Assembly: GCF_013520985.1 (NCBI RefSeq) | Contig: NZ_JACDTY010000004.1 | Span: forward strand, 369,517 to 433,516 | Source: Mesorhizobium neociceri | GTDB lineage: Bacteria > Pseudomonadota > Alphaproteobacteria > Rhizobiales > Rhizobiaceae | Direction of reading: 5' to 3' | Length of the DNA: 64,000 bases | Shown here: positions 34,291 to 43,369 of the stretch, in pieces | Numbering within the stretch: position 1 is the first letter of the stretch | Layout: the number at the start of each line of letters is the position of its first letter | Made by a program: the position numbers and the translations under genes | The notes under the pieces: model-generated | What the model saw: only the letters and a program-made list of their open reading frames with translations | What the model was told of the DNA's origin: nothing | Database searches by the model: none

Positions 34291-35258
34291 TGCCGCATGT
34301 TCTGGTTGCCGGGAAACTCCATCCGGCTGGAATCTCCTTGCTCGAGCAGTCCGCCGGCATAACCTATGACTACGTGGAGGAAGTCTCCGAGCCAAGTTAT
34401 GCCCCACTGATCGGCAAGGCCGACGGGCTGGTGATCCGCACACAGCCCCTCTCGGCCCCAACCGTGGAGATGGCGGGCAGGCTCCGGATCGTGTCCCGTC
34501 ACGGTGTCGGCTACGACTCTGTCGATTTGCCGTCCCTCAACAAGCGCGGCATCACGCTCGCTGTCGTTGGCGACGTCAATTCCATATCTGTCGCCGAGCA
34601 CGCCATGATGATGCTCCTTGCCTGCGCCAAGCATGCTGTGCGCGGGGACAGGTCAGTTCGCGAGGGCGCCTGGAATTGGCGAAACAGGCTGGAAGCATCG
34701 GAACTGGCCGGCAAGCGTCTGCTGATTCTCGGATACGGACGCATCGGCCGGCATCTCGCGAGGATGGTGGCTGCCTTTTCCATGGAAATCGCCGCCTACG
34801 ATCCGTATCTCGAAAAAGTCGGATGGCCGGAGGGCCCTGCGAAAGCAGTCTCCGATCTGGCGCCGGCCCTTCAATGGGCGGACGCTATTTCCGTACATGC
34901 CCCCAAGGGTGATGCTCCTATGATCGGCAAGCGCGAGTTCTCCCTCATGAAGCCGGGAGCCTGGCTCGTGAACACCGCGCGCGGCGGCGTCGTCGATGAA
35001 ACAGCACTTCTTGCAGCGCTTGAGTCCGGCAAGGTGGCGGCCGCCGGCCTGGATGTGTTCGACGAGGAACCACCCGCTGCCGACAACCCGCTCCTGTCCT
35101 GCGATCAAGTGATCCTGTCGCCTCATATTGCCGGCCTTACGATCGAATGCGGTGAACGGATGGCGGTGTCGGCGGTGCAGAACGTGCTCGATTTCTTCGA
35201 GAGTAGGATCGACCCAATGCTCGTGGTCAACGGCAAAGAGTTGAACGGCCATCGATAG
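34290..35258 (+). CDS. D-isomer-specific 2-hydroxyacid dehydrogenase
   Basis: A 322-residue NAD(P)-dependent dehydrogenase of the phosphoglycerate/hydroxypyruvate type. GYGRIGR is the nucleotide turn; the catalytic R, E and H lie in NTARGGVVDE, GLDVFDEEP and ILSPHIAG. ATG 34290 overlaps the aldolase stop by one base (TGATG) and follows GGGAGGG. It would reduce or oxidise a 2-oxo/2-hydroxy acid such as the aldolase product. It is the last gene of the iolG operon. Confidence 0.92.
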   Translation: MPHVLVAGKLHPAGISLLEQSAGITYDYVEEVSEPSYAPLIGKADGLVIRTQPLSAPTVEMAGRLRIVSRHGVGYDSVDLPSLNKRGITLAVVGDVNSISVAEHAMMMLLACAKHAVRGDRSVREGAWNWRNRLEASELAGKRLLILGYGRIGRHLARMVAAFSMEIAAYDPYLEKVGWPEGPAKAVSDLAPALQWADAISVHAPKGDAPMIGKREFSLMKPGAWLVNTARGGVVDETALLAALESGKVAAAGLDVFDEEPPAADNPLLSCDQVILSPHIAGLTIECGERMAVSAVQNVLDFFESRIDPMLVVNGKELNGHR

Positions 35259-35547
35259 CATCCCAGCCGCTAAGCAACCACCGGAAGCCGCTACCCTAGG
35301 CCTCTCAGCCCGCAACAGGAAACGTTGCAACTGAGCGGATGCTACATCCCCGACAATCACTCGACTTCGATTTCGTGCAAGATGCGGCAGAAAATATCTC
35401 ATCAAAAACATATAGTTAATCGATATCGAAAATAGTTGTTGCAAATTACCAAACTCTGCAATAAGCATTGTTGCATAAGAACTTCATACGCAATTTCCAT
35501 TGCAAATGAGGCGAGGCGAGACTCCAAGAGCCGCCGATCCAGGGAGG
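35259..35547. other. AT-rich regulatory stretch upstream of second sugar ABC system
   Basis: About 290 bp, clearly AT-richer from 35380 to 35510. It holds one full operator (35489-35504), a degenerate one (TGCAA-TAAGCA-TTGTT, 35457-35472) and a lone TTGCAA at 35439-35444, so several regulator molecules may bind. No gene is visible. Confidence 0.6.
35489..35504. promoter_or_regulatory. YGCAA-N6-TTGCR operator upstream of second sugar ABC system
   Basis: CGCAA-TTTCCA-TTGCA, 52 bp before the proposed start of the ATPase gene; a degenerate copy lies 32 bp further upstream. Confidence 0.65.
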
Positions 35548-35556
35548 ATGAACCAC

Positions 35557-36297
35557 GTGTCTTTGCTTGAAGTGCAGGGCGTTGGCAAAAGCTTCGGGGC
35601 AATCCGGGCGCTGTCGGACGTCAGCTTTTCGATCGAACCCGGTGAAGTGGCCGGCCTGATGGGCGACAACGGCGCCGGCAAATCCACGATGGTCAAACTG
35701 ATCTCGGGAAACTTCCCCCCGAGCGAAGGCGAGATCAGGGTAGACGGCAAGGCCTGCCACTTCCACAAGCCGCTTGATGCCCGCGATGAGGGGATCGAGG
35801 TCGTCTATCAGGATCTGGCGCTGGCCGACAATTTGACCGCCGCGCAGAACGTGTTCCTGGGTCGAGAACTCAAAAAGGGCATCTGGCCTTTCCGGATCCT
35901 CGACAAGCAGGCGATGATCGATCGTTCGGCGGAGCTGTTCGGTGAACTGAAGTCAGAAACGCGGCCGCGCGATCTCGTCAAGAAAATGTCGGGCGGTCAG
36001 CGCCAGGCAGTCGCAATCGCACGAACCCGTTTGTCCAATGCCAAACTCGTCCTGATGGACGAACCGACCGCTGCGATTTCCGTACGCCAGGTCGCCGAAG
36101 TGCTGGACCTGATCAGGCGCATGAAAGCGCGCGGCGTTGCGGTGATCCTGATCAGCCACCGCATGCCGGACGTTTTTGCAGTGTGCGATCGCATCGTCGT
36201 TCTGCGGCGCGGCACGAAGGTGGCCGACAAGCCTACTGATCAGACATCTCCGGAAGAAATCACCGGACTAATCACGGGAGCGATCCGTGCAGCCTAA
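35557..36297 (+). CDS. Sugar ABC transporter ATP-binding protein (single domain)
   Basis: A 246-residue single-domain ATPase of the ribose/fructose-importer lineage. GDNGAGKST is Walker A, MSGGQRQA the signature and LVLMDEPTAAIS Walker B. GTG 35557 is preferred because AGGGAGG (35541-35547) is 9 bp before it; ATG 35548 touches that site directly and ATG-like starts further up fall in the operator. Unusually the ATPase is first and the binding protein last in this operon. The permease start overlaps its end by 11 bp. Confidence 0.93.
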   Translation: MSLLEVQGVGKSFGAIRALSDVSFSIEPGEVAGLMGDNGAGKSTMVKLISGNFPPSEGEIRVDGKACHFHKPLDARDEGIEVVYQDLALADNLTAAQNVFLGRELKKGIWPFRILDKQAMIDRSAELFGELKSETRPRDLVKKMSGGQRQAVAIARTRLSNAKLVLMDEPTAAISVRQVAEVLDLIRRMKARGVAVILISHRMPDVFAVCDRIVVLRRGTKVADKPTDQTSPEEITGLITGAIRAA

Positions 36298-37378
36298 TCA
36301 AGTTCAATCCTCGCAGGAAGGTCACGCCTCGATTGCCGACATCGTCGGCATCGTGGAGCAGTCCGCATTTCAGAAGCTGAGAACCAGTCAGGCCTTCTGG
36401 GTGTCGGTCGCACTCTTCGTCCTTGTCGTGTTCATGACCATGCTGGAACCGAGTTTCGGCACCGCCGAGAACGCAACCAACATCACCCGCAATTTCGCGC
36501 CGATCGCCATCATGGGGCTCGGCATGACCGTGGTCCTGATAACGGGTGGCATCGACCTGTCAGTGGGATCCGTGATGGGCCTCGTCGCCATCGTCGCCGG
36601 CGTGCTCCTGACAGCGCATTATTCCTGGTACGTGGCCTTTATCGCGGGCCTTCTGGCCGGCATTGCCTGCGGGGCGTTCAACGGCTTTTTCGTCGCCTAT
36701 ATCGGCATGCCATCGTTCGTGGTCACGCTCGGCATGTTGTCGGTAGCGCGTTCGCTGGCTGTCGTGCTGTCAGGCAACCAGATGCTCTATCAGTTTGGAC
36801 CTGACGCGCCGATCGTAAAGGCCATCGGCCAGGCGAAGTGGCCCATTCACTCGCCGGACGGCTGGGTTCCCAACTGGATACCGCAGTTCTCGTCCCACTT
36901 CTGGGTGATGGTGGTCATGGCGCTAGCGCTCGGCTGGGTGTTCATCTTCACCGCCTGGGCCCGCCATCTGTTTGCAATTGGCGGCAATGAGACTGCCGCG
37001 CGCATGACTGGCGTGCCGGTCGATAAGATCAAATTCCAGGCCTATGTGTTTTCGTCCTTCTGTGCCTCGATCGCATCGCTGCTCCTGCTGGGTTACAGCG
37101 GCTCGGCGATCAACGCGGTCGGAACAGGCTACGAGTTGCGTGTCATCGCCGGCACCGTCATCGGCGGCGCCAGCCTGATGGGTGGCTATGGCACCGCGTT
37201 TGGCGCGGTTATCGGTTCGGCCTTCCTCGAGGTCGTGCGCAATGCGCTGCTGATGGCAGGCATCGATTCCAACTGGCAGGGTGCCTTCGTCGGCATCTTC
37301 ATCATTCTCGCCGTGCTGCTTGGCATGGGGACATCAGGCAGATCGCTGAAGTCCTTCTTCATCATCAAGCGCGGCTAG
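36287..37378 (+). CDS. Sugar ABC transporter permease
   Basis: A 363-residue BPD_transp_2 permease starting at GTG 36287 after GGGAG. It has VVLITGGIDLSVGSVMGL (the GGIDLS motif), the coupling loop AIGGNETAARMTGVPVDKIK and GTVIGGASLMGGYGTAFGA near the end, as in ribose/fructose/inositol permeases. A 50-residue cytoplasmic N-terminus precedes the first helix. It overlaps the ATPase gene by 11 bp, implying coupled translation. Confidence 0.93.
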   Translation: MQPNQVQSSQEGHASIADIVGIVEQSAFQKLRTSQAFWVSVALFVLVVFMTMLEPSFGTAENATNITRNFAPIAIMGLGMTVVLITGGIDLSVGSVMGLVAIVAGVLLTAHYSWYVAFIAGLLAGIACGAFNGFFVAYIGMPSFVVTLGMLSVARSLAVVLSGNQMLYQFGPDAPIVKAIGQAKWPIHSPDGWVPNWIPQFSSHFWVMVVMALALGWVFIFTAWARHLFAIGGNETAARMTGVPVDKIKFQAYVFSSFCASIASLLLLGYSGSAINAVGTGYELRVIAGTVIGGASLMGGYGTAFGAVIGSAFLEVVRNALLMAGIDSNWQGAFVGIFIILAVLLGMGTSGRSLKSFFIIKRG

Positions 37379-37440
37379 AGTTCTGCCGGCCTGGGCCGGT
37401 GGAAAATCTTGAGGTGAACACAACAAACGGAGGAACATCG

Positions 37441-38445
37441 ATGAAGAAATATCTTTTGGCAGCCGCGGTCGCCGCGTCTGCGCTCACGGTTGGACAGGCC
37501 TACGCCCAGCAAAAACTCGTATTTGCGCTGGTGCCGAAGAACATGAACAACCCGTATTTCGACCAGGCCCGGGATGGCTGCAAGAAGGCGGAGGCAGAGT
37601 CCAACGGCGCGTTCGAGTGCATGTACATCGGCCCCGGCGAACATGGCGGCGGTGAAGAGCAGGTTCAGATCGTGCAGGATCTGGTTGCCAAGAAGGTCGA
37701 TGGCATTGCCGTCGCACCGGCGAACGCGGCCGCGATGGCCGTAGCGCTGCAGGCGGCGAAGGAAGCTGGTATTCCTGTGTTGACCTGGGACGCCGACACG
37801 CTGCCCGAGAACAAGGATCTGCGCGCCGCCTACGTGGGGACGCACAACTACGAGATCGGCGTGAACCTCGCCAAGATCGTCCAGACGATCAAGCCGAAAG
37901 GCGGCACCATCTGCATCCAGTCCGGTGGCGCGGCTGCCGCAAACCACAACGAGCGCATGCAGGGCATCCGCGACACGCTCTCCGGGACCAAGTCGGCCGC
38001 TTCGCCGGGCGATCCCTTGACCGGCCAGAACGGCTGGACGGAGGCGCCAGGCTGCCCTCTCTACACCAACGACGATTTCCCGCTGTCGGTGCAGCAGTTT
38101 CAAGATTTCATGGCGAAGATGCCGAACCTCGACGCATTCGTGCCGACCGGCGGCTTCCCGCAATTTGTGCCGGACGCCAACCGCGCAGCGGTCGAGCCGT
38201 ACAAGGACAAGATCGCCAAGAAGGAACTGGCGCTGGTCGTTGCCGATACCCTGCCCACCCAGATTGAACAGATGAAGGAAGGATATTCCCTCGGCCAGGT
38301 CGGTCAGCGTCCGTTCGAAATGGGCTACAAGACCATGTTCGCGCTCAAGGACATGAAGGACGGTAAGCCGGCTCCGACCGACCCGACCTACACCGGGCTT
38401 GACGTCTGCACGCCGGAGACGGCCGACACTTGCATCGCGAAATAG
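37441..38445 (+). CDS. Sugar ABC transporter substrate-binding protein
   Basis: A 334-residue periplasmic receptor (Peripla_BP_4). The signal peptide ends at AYA-QQ (23/24). The mature start KLVFALVPKNMNNPYFDQA and the QIVQDLVAKKVDGIAVAPAN segment mark the family. Four cysteines (in FECMYIG, TICIQSG, GCPLYTN, LDVCTPETADTC) are more than usual and could form disulfides. ATG 37441 follows GGAGG. It is the last gene, closed by a strong terminator. Shared operators suggest an inositol-related ligand. Confidence 0.93.
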   Translation: MKKYLLAAAVAASALTVGQAYAQQKLVFALVPKNMNNPYFDQARDGCKKAEAESNGAFECMYIGPGEHGGGEEQVQIVQDLVAKKVDGIAVAPANAAAMAVALQAAKEAGIPVLTWDADTLPENKDLRAAYVGTHNYEIGVNLAKIVQTIKPKGGTICIQSGGAAAANHNERMQGIRDTLSGTKSAASPGDPLTGQNGWTEAPGCPLYTNDDFPLSVQQFQDFMAKMPNLDAFVPTGGFPQFVPDANRAAVEPYKDKIAKKELALVVADTLPTQIEQMKEGYSLGQVGQRPFEMGYKTMFALKDMKDGKPAPTDPTYTGLDVCTPETADTCIAK

Positions 38446-38452
38446 CCAAGAA

Positions 38453-38482
38453 AGGAGGTGGGAGGAATCCCGCCTCCTTTTC
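38453..38482 (+). terminator. Rho-independent terminator
   Basis: AGGAGGTGGGA, loop GGAA, TCCCGCCTCCT (one G-U pair), followed by a short T-run, 8 bp after the binding-protein stop. Flanking AAA/TTT extend the stem. It closes the second sugar ABC operon. Confidence 0.85.
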
Positions 38483-38854
38483 CATCGGCGCCCCTTGGCC
38501 GACCGGTTTTGAACTTGCACCTATGAAGCTTGGAAGCATGACAGTCAGACCTGATCTGCGGATGGGCCTGATCGGCGCGGCATGGCGGCTCAAACGTTAC
38601 GATCGCTTGGCTTTGCCACGTTGGGCGGCGACTGACGCACGCTCATTCCCGATCCCGAAATCGACGTGATCGACATCACCGCCCGAATGCTCTCCACGCG
38701 CGCCGGTTGGCCAGGCTTGGGATGATTCGAGAACTGCCGATCGGTTCTGAAAGGCGATGAGCGCCATCACGAACATCTCATTGAGACGATTCATTGATCA
38801 CTTAGTGCTGCAGAACGCTCGAAGTGGATGGCGTGTCGTCGCCAAATCTTCCAT
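38483..38854. other. No recognised gene
   Basis: About 370 bp after the terminator. Short open frames on both strands match no family I recognise and lack ribosome sites. With the two gene remnants that follow, this stretch looks like decayed coding DNA. Confidence 0.4.
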
Positions 38855-38870
38855 CTAAATTGCATAGACA

Positions 38871-39154
38871 CTAACCCGGAACTTTTCGGTCTCGATAGAG
38901 CACCATCCCGGCATGGTAGAGGATCCCGTCTCTGAACTCACCGTCAGCGGTGAAACCAGTGTCATCCCAATAATCGATATGGTTACCACGGACCTCGTAT
39001 CGGCCCCGGTAAGCGCTTTCGCGACGGCCGCGCGCTTCGTCATAGCGACCGTTCGGGAGCAGGTTGTGGCGACGTGGCCGTCTGCGGTGATCCACAGGCC
39101 GGTATAGGGATGCGTTCGGCCTGGTACCGAGTCTGACTTCTTTGGAGTGTTCAT
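38871..39154 (-). pseudogene. Atu4866-domain protein, frameshifted
   Basis: The frame starting at ATG 39154 (AAGGA 11 bp before) reads HPYTGLWITADGHV. The protein then continues only in another frame: HNLLPNGRYDEARG, SAYRGRYEVRGNHIDYWDD and FTADGEFRDGILYHAG, to a stop at 38871. Together these make a small protein of the Atu4866 family (named for an Agrobacterium protein of unknown function, about 80-95 residues). One base is missing near 39070; restoring it would give V-R-H-N-L-L-P. The break is clear; the function was never known. Confidence 0.72.
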
Positions 39155-39199
39155 CCGAGCAAATCCTTACGGTTGCCGCCGTGGTGGCTTATGGCAACT

Positions 39200-39479
39200 G
39201 CCGCCAATTCGTCATGCGGTCGCTAAAATCGAGTGTGCCGCCGTCGACCGTGAAACGGCCGCCGTGGAAGCGGCGCGTGCGCGTGCAACGGTAGGTGAGA
39301 TTTCCGATGCCTTGCGCAGGATCTTTGGTGACGACGCGGCGGTTCCCAAAGTCGTTAGCAAGGTCTTTGGCAAGGCCATGAACGTGAACCGGAATTCACC
39401 GCGCTGGTTGCGCGCCTGGATGAAGTCTCGGCCTGGCGAGCAGCGCGCTCCTCGTCCAGTTGCTGCGTTCGGGGAGTGA
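39200..39479 (+). pseudogene. Fragment resembling methylmalonyl-CoA mutase
   Basis: The open frame to 39479 contains AAVEAARARATVGEISDALR, which matches the end of the catalytic (TIM-barrel) domain of methylmalonyl-CoA/isobutyryl-CoA mutases. After about 39385 a different frame reads more plausibly (EFTALVARLDEVSAWRAAR), so the fragment is also frame-disrupted. The 500 preceding residues and the B12 domain are absent. It is a remnant next to another pseudogene. Identification rests on one recalled motif. Confidence 0.5.
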
Positions 39480-41642
39480 TCACGCCGCCGTCCTCATCGG
39501 CGGAAGTCCCGACAGCAGCTTGGACAGGGTGATCGGAAAGTCCCGGACCCGGATGCCGGTTGCGTTGAACACTGCGTTGCTGACCGCCGCTCCCGTGCCG
39601 CAGACGCCCAGTTCGCCAACGCCCTTGATGCCGAGATGGTTGGCGTGTTCGTCATAGTCGTCGAGCAACACCGTCTCGATGGCCGGAATGTCGGCGTGCA
39701 CCGGCATCAGATATTCGGCGAGATCGCCGTTCACCCAGTTGCCGTAGCGCGGGTCGACATGGGCTGCCTCGTGCAGTGCCGAGCTCACGCCCCAGATCAT
39801 GCCGCCCATCAATTGTGAGCGGGCGGTCTTGGCATTGACGATGCGGCCGGCCGCGAACACGCCGGTCATGCGCCGCAACCGGACTTCGCCGGTGGCGATG
39901 TCGACGGCGACTTCTGCAAACGCGGCGCCATAGGTGTTCTGGGAATAATTCTTGAAGTTCGGATCGTCGGCCTGGCCAATGGTTTGTCCGGTGGCTTCAA
40001 CGCCTTCTGGAAACCAGCGACCGACGTCGGCGAGGATGTCGTTGGGAGTGGCTCCCAAGCCAGCGGCTTCGGCAATCCTGTTCCTGATCTGCTGGCACGC
40101 CCGGTCGAGCGCGATCGACAGGTTGGAGGCGCCCCACGAGCCTCCGGCGCCGGCGCTCGGCGGAAAGTCCGAATGCGCCAGTTGGACGGTCACCTGGTCA
40201 ACGCCGATCCCTAAGCTTTCGGCCGCGATCTGCGCCGCGATGGTGTAGGTGCCGGTGCCGATGTCTGGAGTGTCGGAGCGCACGATCACGCGGCCGTCCG
40301 GCTCTATGCGAACGATGGCGCCCGTCGGCCCCTGGAAATGCATGCGGATTCCGGCCGCCATGCCGTAGCCGACCAGGTGATCTCCCTCGCGACGGCTACC
40401 CGGCGTCTTCGGCCGTCTATCCCAGCCGAAACGCTTGGCACCCTCGCGCAGGCAATCGGCCAGTCGCCGTCCATTCAACGGCACACCCAACTCGGGATCG
40501 ATCGCGGTGTCGTTCTTGAGTCGCAACTCCACGGGGTCGATATCAAGCGCATAGGCAAGCTCATCCATCGCGGTTTCGAAGGCGAGCAGGCCCGGCAGTT
40601 CGCCAGGGCCGCGCACCGCCTCGGCCGCCTTGAGGTCGAGATTGGTGATCGAGTGCCGGGTCAGGCGGTTCGGCGCTGCGTAGAGCGAGCGCGCCACCGT
40701 CGCCGCCTGTTCGATCCACGGTTCCGCCACAGCCGCCTGAAGATTGACGTCGTGCCCAAGCCCGGTCAGTTGCCCGTCCAATGTCGCCGCCAAGCGCACG
40801 CGGTGGATCATTTCGGGCCGGTGCCCGGTGAGGGTGAAGACCTGCCGGCGCGTCAAGGCGACCTTGACCGGGTTGGCCAGCTTGCGCGCGGCAAGCGCCG
40901 CGAGAACGGCCTCGGCGTGGAGATAAAGCTTGGAACCAAAGCCGCCGCCGACAAAGGCCGCGTCGACGGTCACCTGATCTGCCGCAAGCCCCAGCGTTTC
41001 GGCGAGCGCGATGCGGTTTTGCGCGACGGTCTGGGTCGCGAGATAGACGGTGAGATGGTCGTCGCGCCAGTCGGCGAGGCAGGCATGCGGCTCCATTGGC
41101 TGCGAGAAGTGGTATGGCGTCGTATAGGTCTGGTCTATGGTCACCGGCCCGGCCGACATCGCTGCCTCGAGGTCACCGAAGCGCGTCTCACCCGGCAGGC
41201 CGATACTGAGCGTCGCCTGCGGCTCTGCCTGATCGGCATGATTGGCAAGATCGAAGGCGCCGTCTTCACGCCCATAGGTTAGGTTCACCAGCGCCGCAGC
41301 GGCGCGGGCTTGTTCAAAGGTGTCCGCGACGACAAACGCCACCGGCTCCCCAAAATATTCAATCCGGTCGGTGGTCAGTTGCGGATGCGGCCGGTCGAAG
41401 ATCGTCGGCTTGTTGACGAACGCCCCCTGTTTGGGAGCGTTTCGATGGGTCAGCACCAGGCGCACGCCGGGAGCCGATTCGGCTTCGGCGGTGTCGATGG
41501 CGGCGATCTTGCCCTTTCCGATCGCCGCGCCGCGGATGAAACCGTAGAACGGCTGGCCCGCGTCCTGCCGTTCATATGAATACACGGCGCGTCCGGTGAC
41601 TTTTAGCGGGCCGTCGATGCGGTTGATGCCGGCGCCTATCAT
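39480..41642 (-). CDS. paoC: Aldehyde oxidoreductase, molybdenum-binding subunit (PaoC-like)
   Basis: A 720-residue large subunit of a xanthine-oxidase-family enzyme that hydroxylates aldehydes or N-heterocycles at a molybdenum cofactor. It has the N-terminal hammerhead ([19 protein letters not shown]), the [13 protein letters not shown] loop near residue 250, and the catalytic glutamate in [18 protein letters not shown] near the C-terminus. Length fits PaoC/YagR (about 730) rather than the 780-residue CO dehydrogenase type. It is last in a three-gene operon with 4-bp overlaps. The substrate is not assignable. Confidence 0.9.
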   Translation of the reverse strand: MIGAGINRIDGPLKVTGRAVYSYERQDAGQPFYGFIRGAAIGKGKIAAIDTAEAESAPGVRLVLTHRNAPKQGAFVNKPTIFDRPHPQLTTDRIEYFGEPVAFVVADTFEQARAAAALVNLTYGREDGAFDLANHADQAEPQATLSIGLPGETRFGDLEAAMSAGPVTIDQTYTTPYHFSQPMEPHACLADWRDDHLTVYLATQTVAQNRIALAETLGLAADQVTVDAAFVGGGFGSKLYLHAEAVLAALAARKLANPVKVALTRRQVFTLTGHRPEMIHRVRLAATLDGQLTGLGHDVNLQAAVAEPWIEQAATVARSLYAAPNRLTRHSITNLDLKAAEAVRGPGELPGLLAFETAMDELAYALDIDPVELRLKNDTAIDPELGVPLNGRRLADCLREGAKRFGWDRRPKTPGSRREGDHLVGYGMAAGIRMHFQGPTGAIVRIEPDGRVIVRSDTPDIGTGTYTIAAQIAAESLGIGVDQVTVQLAHSDFPPSAGAGGSWGASNLSIALDRACQQIRNRIAEAAGLGATPNDILADVGRWFPEGVEATGQTIGQADDPNFKNYSQNTYGAAFAEVAVDIATGEVRLRRMTGVFAAGRIVNAKTARSQLMGGMIWGVSSALHEAAHVDPRYGNWVNGDLAEYLMPVHADIPAIETVLLDDYDEHANHLGIKGVGELGVCGTGAAVSNAVFNATGIRVRDFPITLSKLLSGLPPMRTAA

Positions 41643-42616
41643 CTGGATGCTCCTGCGCGTGCGTGTTCAAGAGTAGCCGCGAGCGTCCGTCGGACGAGTG
41701 GCAGCTTGTAGGAGTTCTGTTCGGTTGGCCTGGCGCCGGAGAGCACGACGTCGGCGATCGAATCGGCCACGGCGCCGGCGACGGCATGTTCGGCCTGTTC
41801 GACACGCCAAGGCTTGTGCGCGAGACCGCCGAAGGCAAGCCGGTCCACAGTGAGGCGGCCCTCCTCGATCTTGGCAATCAGCGCCACCGAGACAGTGGCA
41901 AAGGCGTAGGAAGCGCGCTCGCGCACCTTGCGGTAAAGCTGCAAGCCGCCGCGTGGCTTTGGCAGCGTCACTGCCGTGATCAGTTCGCCCGGCTCCAGAA
42001 CGGTCTCGACATGCGGGGTATTGCCGGGGAGGCAATGCAAATCGGCGATCGGGATGCTGCGCGACGCTCCGCTGGGCGCAACCGTCTCAACGCTGGCATC
42101 CAGCGCCCGCATGGCGACCGCCATATCCGAAGGATGGGTCGCGATGCAGGCTTCGCTGGCGCCGAGAATAGCGTGATTGGCGTTGAGGCCACCGATCGCG
42201 GCGCAGCCCGAACCCGGCGTGCGTTTGTTGCATGCCATATCGGTGTCATAGAAATAGGGGCACCGTGTTCGTTGCAACAAATTGCCGGCAGTTGTCGCCT
42301 TGTTGCGAAGCTGACCGGAGGCGCCGGAGACAATCGCCCTGGACAGCACGCCGTAATCCCTGCGTATCCGAGGATCGGCAGCAAGGTCGGTGTTGCGGAC
42401 AAGCGCGCCAATGCGTAGACCGCCCTGGTCGGTTGGCTCAATCCGGTCGAAGCCGATGCTATTGACGTCGACAAGATGCGTCGGCGTCTCGATCTGCAAT
42501 TTCATCAGGTCCAGCAGATTGGTGCCGCCGGCAATGAATTTTGCGCCGGGGATACGCACCGCTGCTGCTGCAGCCTCGGCCGCGCTGGCTGGGCGTTCGT
42601 AGGTGAAGGCTTTCAT
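41639..42616 (-). CDS. paoB: Aldehyde oxidoreductase, FAD-binding subunit (PaoB-like)
   Basis: A 325-residue FAD subunit passing electrons from the iron-sulfur subunit to the acceptor. [14 protein letters not shown] (FAD loop) and [18 protein letters not shown] are family motifs. The insert [23 protein letters not shown] has the cysteine spacing that binds an extra [4Fe-4S] cluster in PaoB. ATG 42616 (MKAFTYERP) overlaps the upstream gene end; the longer frame is a shadow. Its stop overlaps the next ATG. Confidence 0.9.
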   Translation of the reverse strand: MKAFTYERPASAAEAAAAAVRIPGAKFIAGGTNLLDLMKLQIETPTHLVDVNSIGFDRIEPTDQGGLRIGALVRNTDLAADPRIRRDYGVLSRAIVSGASGQLRNKATTAGNLLQRTRCPYFYDTDMACNKRTPGSGCAAIGGLNANHAILGASEACIATHPSDMAVAMRALDASVETVAPSGASRSIPIADLHCLPGNTPHVETVLEPGELITAVTLPKPRGGLQLYRKVRERASYAFATVSVALIAKIEEGRLTVDRLAFGGLAHKPWRVEQAEHAVAGAVADSIADVVLSGARPTEQNSYKLPLVRRTLAATLEHARAGASR

Positions 42617-43245
42617 GGCCGTCCTCCTGCAACCGTGCGGATCGCTTCGATGATGTTGGGGTATGCGGCGCAGCGGCAAATGTTGCCGCTCATGCGCTCA
42701 CGGATTTCCGTTTCGCTCAGCGCGATCGGCCGAGCGAGATCGACTGTGACATGGCTCGGAACGCCGGAGGCGATCTCGTCAAGCACCGCCACCGCCGAAC
42801 AGATCTGTCCCGGCGTGCAATAGCCGCACTGGAAGCCGTCATGCTCGACAAAAGCCGCCTGCATCGGATGCATGCGATCGGGCGTGCCCAGTCCCTCAAC
42901 GGTGGTGATGGCGTCGCTCTCATGCATGACGGCGAGGGTGAGGCAGCTGTTGATGCGCCGTCCGTTGACGAGGACGGTACAGGCGCCACATTGACCCTGG
43001 TCGCAACCCTTTTTGCTTCCGGTAAGGTGCAAGTGTTCGCGCAACGCATCGAGCAGCGTCGTACGGGGATCGAGGTCGACCGCATGAAGTTGGGTATTGA
43101 CCCGCAGCTGAACCGAATGTCGGTTGGCCTCTTGTTTAGGGGACGATGTGCCCCGGAGTTCTTCACCAGCCACGGTCAATGAACTCTCCGCAGCCCCCGG
43201 AGTGGGCTGCTCGGGACCGTTGGTCTCTGTATGAACTGAAGCCAT
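42613..43245 (-). CDS. paoA: Aldehyde oxidoreductase, [2Fe-2S] subunit (PaoA-like)
   Basis: A 210-residue subunit carrying two [2Fe-2S] clusters: the plant-type set in [13 protein letters not shown] and CLTLA, and the second set in [10 protein letters not shown] and [15 protein letters not shown] 43245 is preferred, with GGAG 8 bp before; ATG 43272 lies upstream of that site. The 55 residues before the ferredoxin domain contain no twin-arginine signal, unlike E. coli PaoA, so this complex is probably cytoplasmic. It is first in its operon and divergent from a TetR gene across two direct repeats. Confidence 0.9.
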   Translation of the reverse strand: MASVHTETNGPEQPTPGAAESSLTVAGEELRGTSSPKQEANRHSVQLRVNTQLHAVDLDPRTTLLDALREHLHLTGSKKGCDQGQCGACTVLVNGRRINSCLTLAVMHESDAITTVEGLGTPDRMHPMQAAFVEHDGFQCGYCTPGQICSAVAVLDEIASGVPSHVTVDLARPIALSETEIRERMSGNICRCAAYPNIIEAIRTVAGGRP

Positions 43246-43342
43246 AAGCACTACTCCGTTCAGGACGGTCATCCGGCAGGGCTGCTTCGGTGAGCAGCAT
43301 CTGTGGAGTCCCGACTTGCGGGATGGAATCCACGTGTAAAGA

Positions 43343-43357
43343 TACGATACGTAGCGT
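43343..43357. promoter_or_regulatory. TetR-type operator, copy 1
   Basis: TACGATACGTAGCGT, containing the near-palindrome ACG-N-TACGTA-N-CGT. It is repeated exactly 27 bp further on, between the divergent paoA-like and TetR genes. Confidence 0.65.
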
Positions 43358-43369
43358 CTACTTGCAAAC

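Noticed and set aside
42284..42296. TTGCAACAAATTGCC as a further RpiR operator
   Set aside because: Arms are only 4 bp apart instead of 6 and it lies inside the FAD-subunit gene.
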